A DNA stretch of 64,000 nucleotides from Paulownia fortunei (Eukaryota; Streptophyta; Magnoliopsida; Lamiales; Paulowniaceae). The position numbers and the translations under genes were made by a program. Below the pieces are notes generated by a model, which ran no database searches, had not been told where the DNA came from, and saw only the letters and a list, made by a program, of their open reading frames with translations. Position 1 is the stretch's first letter, and each line of letters opens with the position of its first letter. The stretch spans positions 10,106,001 through 10,170,000 of the forward strand of contig CM033121.1 in assembly GCA_019321725.1 (NCBI GenBank). The letters run 5' to 3'. This document shows, in pieces, positions 34,095 to 46,380 of this stretch.

Positions 34095-36700
34095 ATTGAG
34101 ATAAGACCTTACAGTTTATAATATAATATTTATTATTTGATTATTCAAATTATCTTGAGTAAAAATAAAAAAAATTAACAAAAATATTTTTTTACATATG
34201 TGAAAATATTATGTGCATTGTTAATAAAGATAGGCTCTACATATGTGTATTTAATAATATTACCCTAGTATTTATGAAAAATTAAAAATTAAAATTGTAA
34301 TTTTCATCTTATATATATAAAATAAGTTAATCATTTTGCAATTTAAAACGACCAAAAATAAGTTAGGTGTTGTTATTTTGAAAATACCCCATAGAGTTAT
34401 ATAACTTTTTTGAAGGTAGATGAAGTAATACGCTCCTTTTAAAAAAAAAGATTCAGTGGTAAAGGGTAGCTGAAAAATTGAGAGCATATTTGTTTACATT
34501 TTCAAAGGAAATCTTTTTATTTTCTATTATTTAAAATTTTGAAACTGCATTTATTTTACTTGTTTTTATCTTAAAATAGTTTATTTTCATTCTTAAAATT
34601 CATTTTAATTTTTAAAATTTATTTTCAAATCAATTAATATTTCACTTATTTTCATAAAATTATCAATTTTATTTTTAAACTTACTCACATATTACATTCT
34701 TCCGTACAAAAAATATTATAAAATAAATATATTTTTATTTTTAAATCTATATTGAAACATAACTAGTTTAAATATATTTTTTTATATAAAAATATAGTAA
34801 AATTATTTTCAACCTTGAAAACACTGAAAACATTTCACTGAGTGTCAAAATGAAACCAACCAATCATTGATAGTGGTATAAATACAATAGAAAGTACAAG
34901 TCTTGGATTGCCCATGTAATGCCTGCACCATTTCTGTCTCATAAAAGGCCACCAGCATTACATGTCCTTCATCTTCCCCACTGTTTCTTAACCCTTTTTA
35001 AGCTCCTTTTTTGGAACTTAGATTTGAGAATGATTATTTCTTTGTTTGCTTATTCATCTTATATTAATCATAATATTTTATGTATGCCATTGTGTCATGC
35101 ATCATTTGGTTGTCCCAATGAGTTGTCGGCATCTTCATATATCCATATTTTATAAATTAAATAAAATGTAGAAAATTAGTAGGAATAAGTTTGTGCAACA
35201 AAGATAGAGCATCTTGTAACAAGAAGGATCTAATTTGATACTTCTTGAGATAATAGAAATATTATGACAAAAATTGTTATTTTTAATATCACAACGATGG
35301 GATAGGACAAAATATATTAGAACTTATTAGTATTATTATTTCTTAATAGAATAAAAGCTTAAAAATCTTGAGGCTAGAATTAAAAATTGTTAACAATGTA
35401 AATTCTTTTGTGTAACTTTCTTTTGATGAGGACAAAAAATTGAATAATAGTAGAAGTTTAGAACATGTGGAAGAGTGTTTCCTTAAATTTTCAGTGGGCA
35501 TAAGGATCCTTAAGGCACCGAGGAAGAAGGATTTTAAGTGAATAATGACTACCATGAACCTTATTGCTATCTATTCCTAGGTACAACATAAGAAAAAGAA
35601 AAACAATAAAAAGTGTGGAAATTATCAGTTTTGGATTCCTTTATTGTGTTATACTGTCATTGCAGGATTGTGATAATGGATTCGTCTAGTTATAAATATA
35701 TGGTGATCCAAAATTAATATTATGTGTTCATTGAAATGACTCTTTACCGTGTTAAAAGTGATATTCGACTTGTGAATTAAAAGTGGCAAATAAATTTATT
35801 ACGTTTACATTGAAATGACCTTTTGCCATGTTAGAAGTGAGAGGACCGAAATAGATTGACTTTACCTTCGACCGTCGTGTGAATTAAAAGTGGTCAATAA
35901 ATTTGATGTTTCGAATCATATAAATTATAATTTCACTTGTTTTTTTAGTATGTATGATTGTATGATCACTTTTGACTTGTTCAAACCTATTTAAATTCTT
36001 CTTTAAAAAATTTATTTTTTTAATAAATTAATGAAGATTAAATAGATATCTTAGTGTATATAAATATACATGTCACTCTTATTTTAATTGAATATATTTT
36101 GATGTGAGATGAAGAATCATCTAGTGTTAAATTTAATTTAATTTATAGCGTATTTTAGTGGACCCAAATAATATAGTGACTGAATATGGTGTATAAAGAA
36201 ATTCCACCATAAAACAAAATCTTCCAAGGTTGATTCTTTCTTTGCTGCCAAAATTTCCCAACGTTGACTTCACTTTATCAAAATACAAGACACAAAAAAA
36301 AAAAAGAGAAAATACTATATATGGCCAACTAATTCTTCATTTTAATAAAACATTGATTTCTTTAATTTATTTAAATGAATTGGTTACATTAGTTATTACA
36401 AAATTACAAGAGATGGAATCTCACTAATAAGTAAATGATGATGTATGTGCATGAGCGAGTAAATAATCTAATAAAATGAATTATATGCATAATAAATTAG
36501 AAATATTGAAACAATCCAAATAGATCCATTATAACGCTTACTTTGATAGCTTAATATAATTCAATAAAATTTTCCTTTTTTTTCTTTTTAAACAAAAAAA
36601 AAATAAATAAACACCTAATAGTGGAAGCTGGAGGATTAAGACAATAACTCCACTCTGTATATATATCTTTAAAAAGTCGTACACTCAAATTTTAGGAAGC
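34095..36700. repeat. Diverged segmental duplication, copy B
   Basis: The segment is collinear with 10325-12600. It lacks the reversed LTR fragment and instead has unrelated sequence at about 34915-35230 and an extra AT-rich insertion near 34490-34860. Similarity ends at about 36697, some 40 bp before copia IV begins, which suggests that the duplication continues beyond that element, outside the window. No kinase gene lies beside this copy. Confidence 0.85.
35467..35541 (+). pseudogene. Possible conserved coding remnant within duplication copy B
   Basis: The plus-strand frame VEECFLKFSVGIRILK followed by a stop is the counterpart of 11419-11496 in copy A. Function is not recognised, and the call rests only on the shared frame. 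Confidence 0.25.
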
Positions 36701-36736
36701 ACATAAATAAAATAAAACAACAAGCACTAAGGAAAA

Positions 36737-37117
36737 TGATATATTCTAATATATATCAAACCCTCGCGGAATCAAAACGAGCGAATGAGATTTTCCCAAT
36801 AAAGATCCTCTCCATATCCTTCTCTATATACAGTTTTTCTCTTTATCATTTTTTGGAGTATCATCATAGAACTCCAAAAATTGAAGGTGTGTAAATGTAT
36901 GAATAACTCTAATAATTACTGACCACCATCAGAAAAATATGTTCAAGTAGAGTATAGAGCCTTAAAGATATGTTCGTATTTCAATCCAAATGATCCAAAT
37001 AAGGTAGTAGATGATCTTGATCTGATATACATGAATCGACAATCCACTGCGTATAGATATATTTGGTCCACTTATACATATATGAATATTGATTTATATT
37101 ATTGCTTATTTGCTATT
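36737..37117 (+). repeat. Probable 5' LTR of copia IV
   Basis: It starts about TGATATATTC and ends just before the primer-binding site. The boundaries are estimates, because the partner LTR is outside the window. Confidence 0.5.
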
Positions 37118-37119
37118 AG

Positions 37120-37131
37120 TGGTATCACAAC
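37120..37131 (+). other. Primer-binding site of copia IV
   Basis: TGGTATCACAAC matches the tRNA-iMet site TGGTATCAGAGC closely. Confidence 0.8.
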
Positions 37132-38101
37132 CAGGTTGGGCTCGTTCTCGTTGTTTCTGATTGATTAAATCTATGGATATGATTTTATGCTTTATTTTTT
37201 TTAAAGTATAATTTTTTTTCACGAATTTTTCACCAAACATAGATCTTAATATGTAGATCACGTGGTTAGAATTTAGTTAAAAAATAGAAGAGTGGTTTGA
37301 GAGAAAATTTGATTTAAAGTTTGGGACTTATTTCTTTTGGCTCAAAAACTAAACCTGTTTTTGCTATTTTGTTGCAAAATATTTATGCTATGTTGTAGAG
37401 CATGAAAAGAGATTTGAAACGAGTGAGATACGAAAATTTGACCGGAAAATTGAACTTTGTTGGAAAACATCGCTGGAAAAGTCGTTGGCGCCAGAGTGAT
37501 GAGGTGGCAGATGACAAGTTGATACATAGGTGGTACCTAGCTGGCGCCCAAGTGGCATGCATATGGCTGCCAAGTTGGTAAGGCTGTGTTTGGTTGTGCA
37601 AATGGAGGTTGATCTTAGCGAGTTAGCCATAGAGCCTCCTCCAACTAATATAGTCATCCTTCTAATCTCGTATGCCATGATATAATTATAATAAAATATT
37701 CATGGAAGAAGTATAAGAAATACTATCTTAAGCCAACCACATCATAAAGGAGATTGATCTATATTGTAAATATCTCTTACATGAAAGATGGACATGTCAA
37801 CTCACTCAACCAATGTCTTATAAATGTATTAATTCAATGGACTATATCGAATCTAGTACCTTTTGCACATCTCTGAAGAGTAGCCCAAACTAATTGTTGA
37901 GCTTGAAAAATAGTTCATGCTTTTTACTAAGTTTGAGGTGGTAGATTTTTTTATGTGAAGAAATTAACCAATGCTTATTCGATTTTTTCTTGGTGTCTGT
38001 CGTTATAGTATTTGACGAATAGAAGGAATCACTAACATGAGGGAAACGATGGTCAAAATAGCCATGACTAAGGCAAGTAGGGTAATAGCTCTGAGGTCCT
38101 T
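37132..38101 (+). other. Copia IV leader
   Basis: Untranslated leader between primer-binding site and gag. Minus-strand frames at 37342-37678 overlap one another and have no domain, so they are not called. Confidence 0.5.
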
Positions 38102-38960
38102 TTGGTGACCACTAAGCCAACCCCTACAATTGATCCCACTGTGTTTTCTAAGAACACTTCCTTTCAAATTACCAATCACAAACTTAATAAAAATTTCCTC
38201 CAGTGGTCTTGCTCAATTCAAATGGTGATTCTTGGCAAAGGAAAGATTGATTATTTGGATGGCATTTTGAGCCAACCACGACCTAATGATCCTTCATATC
38301 CCACTTGGGACACCAACAATTCCATGGTGATGGTATGGCTTATTCACTTGATGGAAGAAAGGATTGGCAACACCTACCTATTTTATCCTATGACCAAGGG
38401 TATTTGGTATGATAATTTGGCACCTACCTATTTTATCCTATTTTCAGTCAATTTGGCATACTCAGGTCTTGACAATATATTTTTTTCAATTGTTTAAGCT
38501 GGGTAAATAATAAATTAGACGAAGTTCATGGCCATCTCCTTGGCCTAAGACCTTTAACTCCAATTAAGGATATTTTTACCTAGGTACATCATGAAGAGAG
38601 TCGCAAAAGAGTTATGCTTGGTACATTTTCATCATCCTTACATGAACCATATACTTTCATGTATCGATAATCTATATTCGAGGCAACTCCTAGAACCCTA
38701 TCAGGCTCAACATTTGTGTGATTATTTCCATAAGTCGCACTATAAGTGGCACTTAATTAGATGGTAAACCGATCAAATGGGTACTTAATCGATCTAAAGG
38801 ATAGGACACTTAAAGTTTGTAAAGTCCACAAGAATCAGACAAAGAGAAATGCTCTAACCAAGTCACTTTGACAAAGCCACAAATCAACCATCTCTGCAAC
38901 TAGTTATCTTCCTCTACTACTAGCACATCCCTCTTGGCACACAAAGGTAAGGCTTTAACC
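38102..38960 (+). pseudogene. Copia IV gag, broken
   Basis: The open piece at 38102-38497 holds the gag motif series TNHKLNKNFLQWS, KGKIDYLDGIL, MVMVWLIHLMEERIGNTYLF and the start of the next helix. A local repeat of ACCTACCTATTTTATCCTA (near 38372 and 38421) has disturbed the sequence there. After frame changes LDEVHGHLLGLRPL and EESRKRVMLGTF follow at about 38515-38632, the usual segment downstream. The zinc knuckle is not clear. Confidence 0.8.
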
Positions 38961-39103
38961 ATTTTCAGTGGCCTATTTGAATTGGATGGGCCATAAAATA
39001 TTAACTCTGGTGCCACAGACAACATGAATGGTTGTGAAAAACTATTCACCTCATATAGTCCTAGTCCAGACACTCATCAACTTAAGGTTGTCGATGGGAC
39101 AAA
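38961..39103 (+). pseudogene. Copia IV protease start
   Basis: The aspartic protease segment reads NSGATDNMNG (normally DSGATDHM, so the catalytic Asp is lost) at about 39003. It continues to VDGTN, where copia V begins at 39104. The protein picks up again at 48553. Confidence 0.75.
39099..39103. repeat. Target-site duplication of copia V, left copy
   Basis: ACAAA corresponds to ACAAG at 48548-48552, with one mismatch. Confidence 0.55.
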
Positions 39104-41196
39104 CATTAGACCAGTGCACCAATTAGATTGAGCATCTTTTATACTCTTGTATTTGGAAAAATACTATTTTTCAAATCATATTAATAAAATAGACAAATTT
39201 CTTTATCTTTAATTGTATATAGTAAATAGATAAAGTCCCTAGATTAAACTTAGCTATGGGGCATGGTCACCCATTTAATGGTGATCATGGAATATGCCTA
39301 TATGACTTTGGTCTTAAATTAGTTTCAAGTTAGGGGTTTTTTGAGATGGGACATCTAATAGCTCAATAGACTTATGCATACGATGCATGCTCGTTCAAGG
39401 AGGATGTCTCGCTCCATAGACATTAGGGTAGTAATGCTAGTGCATATATGCGGATGCTTGTTACATGACAAGTATAATTAACAGGCCCATTGGAAATTCT
39501 TAATTGGAAATGTTGTTTGTTGCAATAATAATTTTCATGTTATGATATAATTAATCCTTAGACTTGATGAGGCACCATGGTAGCTTTGTGTATATCGTGT
39601 TCTATTTTGATATATCTTCTGATTGTTTAACAGTCACAAATGGGGTACATTGGATGTTGCATTGACATGTATGAAGATTAATTAGTGGCCAACAAAGGAT
39701 CTGTTAACTTGTCTGGCAAAACAAGTGAATCTCCTATATTTTCATAGTTAATGACTCAAAAGTCCTTGGTCAAGGCAGGATGAATGTTAGGTAGGAGTTT
39801 TCTAACGATTTGTCATGAGTCATTGAAACTTGAAATAGAATCATAGTTATTGAACAATTAGTGTTTCAACTATTAATCTATGCCCTAGACTCAATCGAGA
39901 GATTAGATGATTAAAGGACCTTACGTGTATGGTACTCGTAATTAAAATATATTTACTTGCTAATTCACCTAAGAGTAAGTAGTCATGATACACTTGTTAG
40001 GTGTTTCCCGTGACTCGTGAGATTTTTGAAATTAAGAAGTTAATTTCAAGCGGATTAATTAATTGAATTACTTAATCGAAATAATTATTATTCATAAGTT
40101 GCAAATGTTGCAAGCCCATTGGTAGCTTACTTGTGAAGCTAACTGGTCACACATAATTTGAGATGAAACATTTCTAACTTAGGAATTGATCCAAAAAGTT
40201 GAATCCAATTAATTAATAAATATTAATTAATTAGGGCTTAAACTAATTTAATTAATTGAATTATTTATTTGGACCTAATAAGATTAGAAAGCTCAATTGA
40301 AATGAAATAATTATTTGATTGGATCAAATTAATTGTGCAAACTATAAATTAATTTAATTGTTAAATTAATTTACTCAATTAAATAATTGATTCATGTAAT
40401 TGGGCCTAACTTGTTTAGGTGGGCTAGATGAACTTAATTATGTAATTACATTTGGGCTTAGACAATTAAATGGATTAATTGTGGAATTTATTTTAAAGTC
40501 CAAGTTCAATTCAATGAAGTCGTTAGGAGAGTCACACGAGAGTTGTTTGAAGAAGATGGAAACCCAAGAGTTTGATATTTTTGAAAGCCTTTAAGTATCT
40601 TTGAAAGATAAAAAAGATAGAGTATGAAATTTTTGGGAGATTTGGAATCAACCAAAAATCTTTCAACCAATAAAAGAGGAGGCTAAAAATACCAAAAGTG
40701 GAACTCTTGGAATTTTTGACCTCTATTATATATACCAAAGGGCCGAAAATTTGAGGAAGAATTTTCCTCCAAATTTTTGGTTGTTAAGAAACAAATTAGG
40801 GAGAAAAGTATTTTCTTCTCGATCTTTTCTTCAACCAAAAATTCCATCTTTTATCTAAGTATTAATTCTTTTATCACAAGTTGATATAATAATTAATATT
40901 CAGTATATTCACTCCATAAACTAGGTTAGTAAATGAATCAAAATTGCTAGTGGAATTTTGATATCTGTTCCAACTCAAAGTGTGAACTACTTTGGAGGGG
41001 AGGTACTTGAATCCAAGTAATAGAAAAGAGGGCTATCAATTGATTGCTCCATACTCTACGATAGTCGGAGTACTCAAAGGTATAAATCGAACCTTTTATT
41101 TTTTTTACAACCATTGAAATTTGCGAGATCATTAAAATCACATTAGATCCGGGATGTTGCTTTCCGCTGCGTATACCCCAGAATCAAGCAAACTCA
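39104..41196 (+). repeat. 5' LTR of copia V
   Basis: The 2093-bp sequence starts CATTAGA (TGTTAGA in the 3' copy) and ends just before ATAG and the primer-binding site. Common blocks include GGGGCATGGTCACCCATTT and AAACTAGGTTAGTAAA. Short frames inside are not genes. Confidence 0.88.
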
Positions 41197-41200
41197 ATAG

Positions 41201-41212
41201 TGGTATCAAAGC
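41201..41212 (+). other. Primer-binding site of copia V
   Basis: TGGTATCAAAGC, one base different from TGGTATCAGAGC, four bases after the LTR. Confidence 0.85.
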
Positions 41213-42719
41213 CATATTTTGTGGAATTCCAATCGAATTTGATTTATGCTTGAGAATTTAACTTTTATCTTCTATTTGAATTTTGGTATTTCTGATTTGG
41301 ATAAATTTTGCAATATATTTAATTGTTTAAACAGAACATGTGTAATTAAATTTGATTCAACTACTAAAATAAAACACATGGCATGATCGCGTAACAACAG
41401 CATGCACGCACTCATTGTAGCGTGTGCTAGCCGCACTCGTTGTTCATGCACTGCGTGCAGCGTGGGAGATGTTGGACAGCCACCTCGCGTTGAATTCCAA
41501 AGATTTTTTAGAATTTTAATTAAACTGTTAATTTTAATTTTTTGAAAAATAGGTTTTTCGTGAAAAATCAAAATTTTATCCCAAGTTGTGAAATTACAAT
41601 TTAAATAGATGGTAAAGTTACATGCTTTTATAAATTCATGAGATGTGTTTATGGGCATATATGGGATGATCATGGAACCTTTTGGCTAATGTGATTGGAT
41701 TATTATGCTTTTGGATTTTAAAATAGGACTTGTGAGTCTCTTATTCTTTTCTTGTATGTACTTCATATTTTTTAAATGAGAATAGTATAGGATGAGGTTT
41801 TTCCTTTATTTTTATGGACAAGAAGAAAAACTATGATGGAGAATAAAGAGAAGACCCATGAATGCATGGGATATATTCATGTAATAGAATTTAATTTTTA
41901 TTTTCATTTTCATTTTATTACCCTTAGATTGACCTAAATCCATTTTTGGTTCAAATGGATCGAATAGGATTGACCCATGATCATCCAAGATGCATGCGGA
42001 GGGTTTATTTAATATTTTTATATGATATGCTTGCCATCAATTGGATGTAAACATATTAAATAAACTAAGATTAAAAGGTGATGAGGTTTTGGTTAAAATA
42101 TATAACCCCACTTGAATTAAAATCAAGTAAAGGAATTTTTAAAATTTTAATTTCAAGCAAATATGGATAAAATTGAATTGGACCCAATAATCCATACCCA
42201 CCATCAAAAGTAGACGAAATCATAATGCTACCTTATTTTTTCATTGGCCATGAGTCGTAGAATGGCTCTATAATAAAAAGTTGTGATCTCTACTATGTAT
42301 GGAAATGCCCATAGGATGGACTCATCTCTACGTTGACCATGAGTTGTGGAATATTTTGATGTTCCATCTATATGGAAGTTGATGGGTCTTGTTTGATACT
42401 TAGTACCATATAAGCTCATAAAATTAGGGTACATGGGAAGAAGTGAGATAAAATATCTTCAGAATTGTATGGAGATAAAATCATTAAAAGTTAGCTACCT
42501 TTTAATATGTTTTATGGACTCATAAAATTGGGGCATATGATATATTGATTGGGCCTCAAGCCCACTTAGGAATATGATTTCCCGAATTGCCATTAAGAGT
42601 GATGGAATTCGAATAAAATAATGAGAGACATTTATTGATAAAACCCTTGTTATAAATGAATATATTTTTGCAAGAATGCTAATTTTCTGCCTCGTTTAAA
42701 TCTTGTAGATTGTCTATAA
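41213..42719 (+). other. Copia V leader and decayed gag start
   Basis: No clear coding sequence. A GC-richer patch (41385-41490) with palindromic GCATGCACGC and GCACTGCGTGC is present. Short frames at 41272-41673 and 42228-42434 on the minus strand lack domains. Confidence 0.5.
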
Positions 42720-43377
42720 AATGGCTAAAAATCTACTTGCATCAATCTTAAAGATAATCTACAAGCTCGATGCTATATGATGACATCGATGTCAAATGAG
42801 TTGTAGATGCAACACGAGGTATATGGGCATGCGCATGATATCTATTTTCACCTACAAGAGTTGTATGGTGAACACACAAGGCAGGCAAGATATTAGATCT
42901 CTAAAGAGCTTTTCAAGACTCGTATGATGGAGGGCTCTTCAGTCCATGATTATGGATTGAAAATGATAGGCCTGATAGAAAGACTCGAGTTACTTAGAGT
43001 CGTTATGGATAACGAACTCTATTTAGATCTCATCCGAACTCTATCTAGATCTCATCCTGCAGTCTTTGCCTATATTATTTGACACATTTATTATCAACTT
43101 CAACATGCATAAGATGGAAATTAGCCTTGCTGAGCTAGTTAATATGTTGAAGATGGCTGAGTCCATTATGAAAAAGGACAAACCAGTCATACTTGTTGGA
43201 TCCTCATCTAACTCAGAGGCTGCAAAGCCTAAGAGGAAGAGGGAGAGAGAAAATCATTCCTCACAGTCCAAAGGCATGAAGGTAACTGGTGGCATCTCCA
43301 AGAGTTCCAATAAGATTGATGACAAGTGTCACTACTGCGGCAAACCTGAGCATTGGAAGAGAAATTGCAAGGACTAA
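42720..43377 (+). pseudogene. Copia V gag with zinc knuckle, broken
   Basis: Gag helices are readable in pieces: LQELYGEHTRQARY (about 42860), MMEGSSVHDYGLKMIGLIER (about 42924) and VVMDNELYLDLI (about 43000). A short direct repeat of CTCTATYTAGATCTCATCC (43017 and 43041) breaks the frame. The last part (43066-43377) is open: ISLAELVNMLKMAESIMKK, a basic linker and the CCHC knuckle CHYCGKPEHWKRNC. Confidence 0.85.
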
Positions 43378-43770
43378 CTTGCGAGCCTGCAGAGTTTAAG
43401 TAATTATTTTGTTGAAGTTAACTTATTAGTTAACGATGCTTTTTGGATGTTAGATACCGGTTGTGGGTCTCATCTTTGCAATGATTAGCAGGTGATAGAT
43501 GCATGATGGTAAGTAGAGGAGAGATGGTCATGCGACTGTGGAATGGAGCAAAGGTTGCTGCATTAGCCATAGGAAGTGTTTACTTAGCTTTTGGAAATAG
43601 AGCAGTTTTAGTTTTGAACAATTATCTTTATGTTCCAGAGATAGTTAAGAACATTATCTCCATTCCTATTTTGGATGGAGAAGGTTTTACTTTTTCAATA
43701 AAATATAGAAACTATTCTATTTTTAGAGATTCAGGTTTGATTACCTCTGGCATATTGATGAATGATTAGT
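43378..43770 (+). pseudogene. Copia V protease region
   Basis: WMLDTGCGSHLCND (about 43445-43486) carries the protease catalytic triad as DTG. Then comes the open piece 43503-43769 with GNYLY.. style wording: LVLNNYLYVPEIVKNIISI, which is the usual end of the domain, and NYSIFRDSGLI. An in-frame stop separates the two. Confidence 0.8.
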
Positions 43771-44620
43771 TTATATTCTATCACTCCCCATAACTTATTT
43801 TTCCACGTTCAACAAAATAAAAGAAAATTAGATAATCATGGTTCCTAACTCTTATGGCATATTAGATCAGGTCACATCTCTAAGAAGAGAATTCACAAGT
43901 AGGCTCAATTGCTCAATCTTCTAAAAAAGCAAGGAATGCCAATATGTGAGTCATGTCTCAAGAGGAAGATGACCAAATCACCATTTGTTGGACAAGTGGA
44001 GCGAGCCAAAAATTTATTGGATTTTATCCACTCGGGTGTATGCGGACCACTAAGTGTTAATGCTCGTGGTAACTATCAACACTTCATAACCTTTACTAAT
44101 GACTTTTACCTTTTAAGGTATAAATCTAAAGCCTTTGAAAAGTTCAAAGAATTCATATGTAAGGTGGAGAAATAGACTAGGCTAAGTGTCAAGGCCCTTC
44201 GATCAGATCAATGAGGTGAATACTTGAACATATAGTTTTTTAATTATCTAAAAGAGAATAGAATTCTCTTTCAATGGACCCCTCCTACTACTCGTTAACT
44301 CAACGAAGTTGTGGAGAGTAGGAATCAAACTTTTTTAGGTATGGTTCGATCGATGATGAGTTTCATTGGACTTTCTCTTTCATTCTAGGGCTATACTATA
44401 GAAACGACAGCATATCTATTAAATAAAGTGTCATCAAAGTCGGTGACCAAAATATCATATGATATGTGGTGTGGTTAACCATCGTCTTACAAATACCTTA
44501 GGGTATGGGCATGTGTTGTTTACATGAAGTAGCAAGTAGAAGGTAAATTGAATCATGCAAGTTCGTGGGGTATTCAAAAAAATCCATTGGATACTATTTC
44601 TACAACTCCTTAAAACAAAA
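43771..44620 (+). pseudogene. Copia V integrase, broken
   Basis: The open piece 43909-44175 begins at the zinc-binding end (PICESCLKRKMTKSPF) and runs into the core (RAKNLLDFIHSGVCGPL, HFITFTNDFY, KFKEFICKVE). The core continues in other frames with KALRSDQ (about 44190), ESRNQTFLGMVRSMMSF (about 44312-44362) and ISYDMWCG (about 44450). The first catalytic Asp is replaced in HSGVCGP (normally HSDVCGP), while D of FTND and E of VESRNQ are visible. Integrase inserts the DNA copy in the host nucleus. This one cannot. Confidence 0.8.
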
Positions 44621-44899
44621 GGTGTTTGTTTCGAGGAATGCCACCTTCTTAGATGAGGAGTTTCTATTGAATAGAATGATGAAGTCATGGAACTTGAATA
44701 AACTCAAGAACCACAAAACCTCCCAACAAATACAGTAATAAGCTAACCAGTTGAGGTTGGGCCTATTAGTCTTCGGACACATAACCTCTTAGGAGATCTG
44801 AAAGGATCTCAAAGTCACCTGAAAGGTATAGTTTTTTATTAGAGAACAATGAGGAAATTCACCTCTTGGATAGTGATCCAAGGACTTATGGATAGGTGA

Positions 44900-46087
44900 T
44901 GTCTAACATCGACTCAAGAAGTTGGTAAGACGCCATGCAATCCGAGATGGACTCCATGTACTCCAACAAGGTATAGACCTTGGTGGACCACCACAGAAAA
45001 TAGTTCTCATTAGCTATAAATAGGTCTACAAGCAAAAGCTTGAAGTAAATGGAAAGGTAGTGACTTACAAAGCACGACTGGTCATGAAAGGTTATACTCA
45101 GAAGTAAGGAATTGATTATGAGAAAAAAAATTCACCAGTAGATGCTTAAATCCATCCGGATACTGCTAGCCATATCAACATATTATGACTATGAGGTATG
45201 AAAAATGGATGTGAAGACCACTTTTCTTAATAAAAACATTAAGGAAGAGAGATCTATATGAGGCAGCCAAAAGGCTTCATATCCAAAGGGAGTGAGCGAA
45301 AGGTTTGCAAGTTTCAGAGATCCATTTATGGACTCAAGCAGGCTTTCCAAATTTGGAACATTAAGTTTGACGAGGCAATCAAATCATTTGGTTTCCACAA
45401 GAATTCGGATGAACCTTGTGTCTACAAAAAGGTTAGTGGGAGCGCAGTGATATTTATTATGTTGTATGTTGACAACATCCTACTTATTGAGAATGATGTA
45501 GGGATGCTACATCTAACTAAGACTTGACTGTCTAACCAGTTCTCCATGAGGAATTTGGGATAAGCATTCTTTATTCAGGGAATAAAGATCTATAGATATA
45601 GGTATAGAATGATGATTAGACTATCACAATCCACGTACATAGACAAAATGATAAAGAGGTTTAGCTAGAGGAATCCAAATGAGGATTCTTTTCAATAAGT
45701 CATGGCATTTTTCTCTCGAGAGCTATATTTCCTCAGACTCCTGAGGAGAGGGAAATGATGACTCGCATACCTTATGTATCTGCCATTAGAAGCATAATGT
45801 ATGGTATACTATGTACGAGGCCTAATTTTGCATATGCTCTGAGTATCACGAGCAGATATTAGTCCAATCCAGGTGAGGAACACTGGAAGACCGTAAAAAT
45901 AATCCTCAAGTACTTGAGAAGAACTAAGGATATCTTTCTTGTATACAGCTTCGGAGAACTGAAACTAGAAGACTATACTAATTCTAGTTTTCAGTCCGAT
46001 ATAGACAACTCAAAGTTTATGTCAAAATATGTATTCACCATAAATAGTTGTGCGGTCAGTTAGAAGAGTTCCAAGTAGGAGACGACT
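44900..46087 (+). pseudogene. Copia V reverse transcriptase, broken
   Basis: Blocks in order: TYKARLVMKGYTQK (about 45064-45105), then the FLN block region, MRQPKGFISKGSERKVCKFQ, SIYGLKQAFQIWNIKFDEAI (45321-45380) and the catalytic box YVDNILLIENDV (about 45466-45500). YVDD reads YVDN, so one catalytic Asp is lost. The longest open piece is 45258-45527. The connection to RNase H (45540-46080) is readable only in short pieces. Confidence 0.8.
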
Positions 46088-46360
46088 GTGGATTCTACCA
46101 CCGAGGTTGAATACACTGTTGCATGTGATACAACAAAGGAAGTTGTTTGGATGAGGAACTTCATCCAAGAGTTGAGTGTAGTTCCATCCATTATGGATCC
46201 TATATTGATATACTATGATAACAATGGAGTTATTGGAGAAGCAAAAAAACCAATATCTCATCTAAGATTCAAGCACATTATGAGGCAATACCACCTGATT
46301 AGAGAGATCATTGGTAGAGGCGACGTTGAAAAGATGGGCATGCAGTACATAGGCAATTGA
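46088..46360 (+). pseudogene. Copia V RNase H, shortened C terminus
   Basis: The frame reads VDSTTEVEYTVACDTTKEVVWMR, ILIYYDNNGVIGEAKKP and RFKHIMRQYHLIREII, the typical copia RNase H end, then GDVEKMGMQYIGN and a stop. The DPLTKPL-type segment normally placed between is missing, which points to a small deletion. Confidence 0.85.
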
Positions 46361-46365
46361 CACTA

Positions 46366-46380
46366 GGGTAAGAGGGAGAT
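46366..46380 (+). other. Polypurine tract of copia V
   Basis: GGGTAAGAGGGAGAT lies directly before the 3' LTR. Copia VI has nearly the same tract. Confidence 0.8.

Noticed and set aside
37342..37678. Three overlapping minus-strand frames up to 96 codons
   Set aside because: They lie in the untranslated leader of copia IV, overlap each other in different frames and have no domain.
41272..41673. 133-codon minus-strand frame
   Set aside because: It lies in the leader of copia V on the opposite strand, with no recognisable domain.
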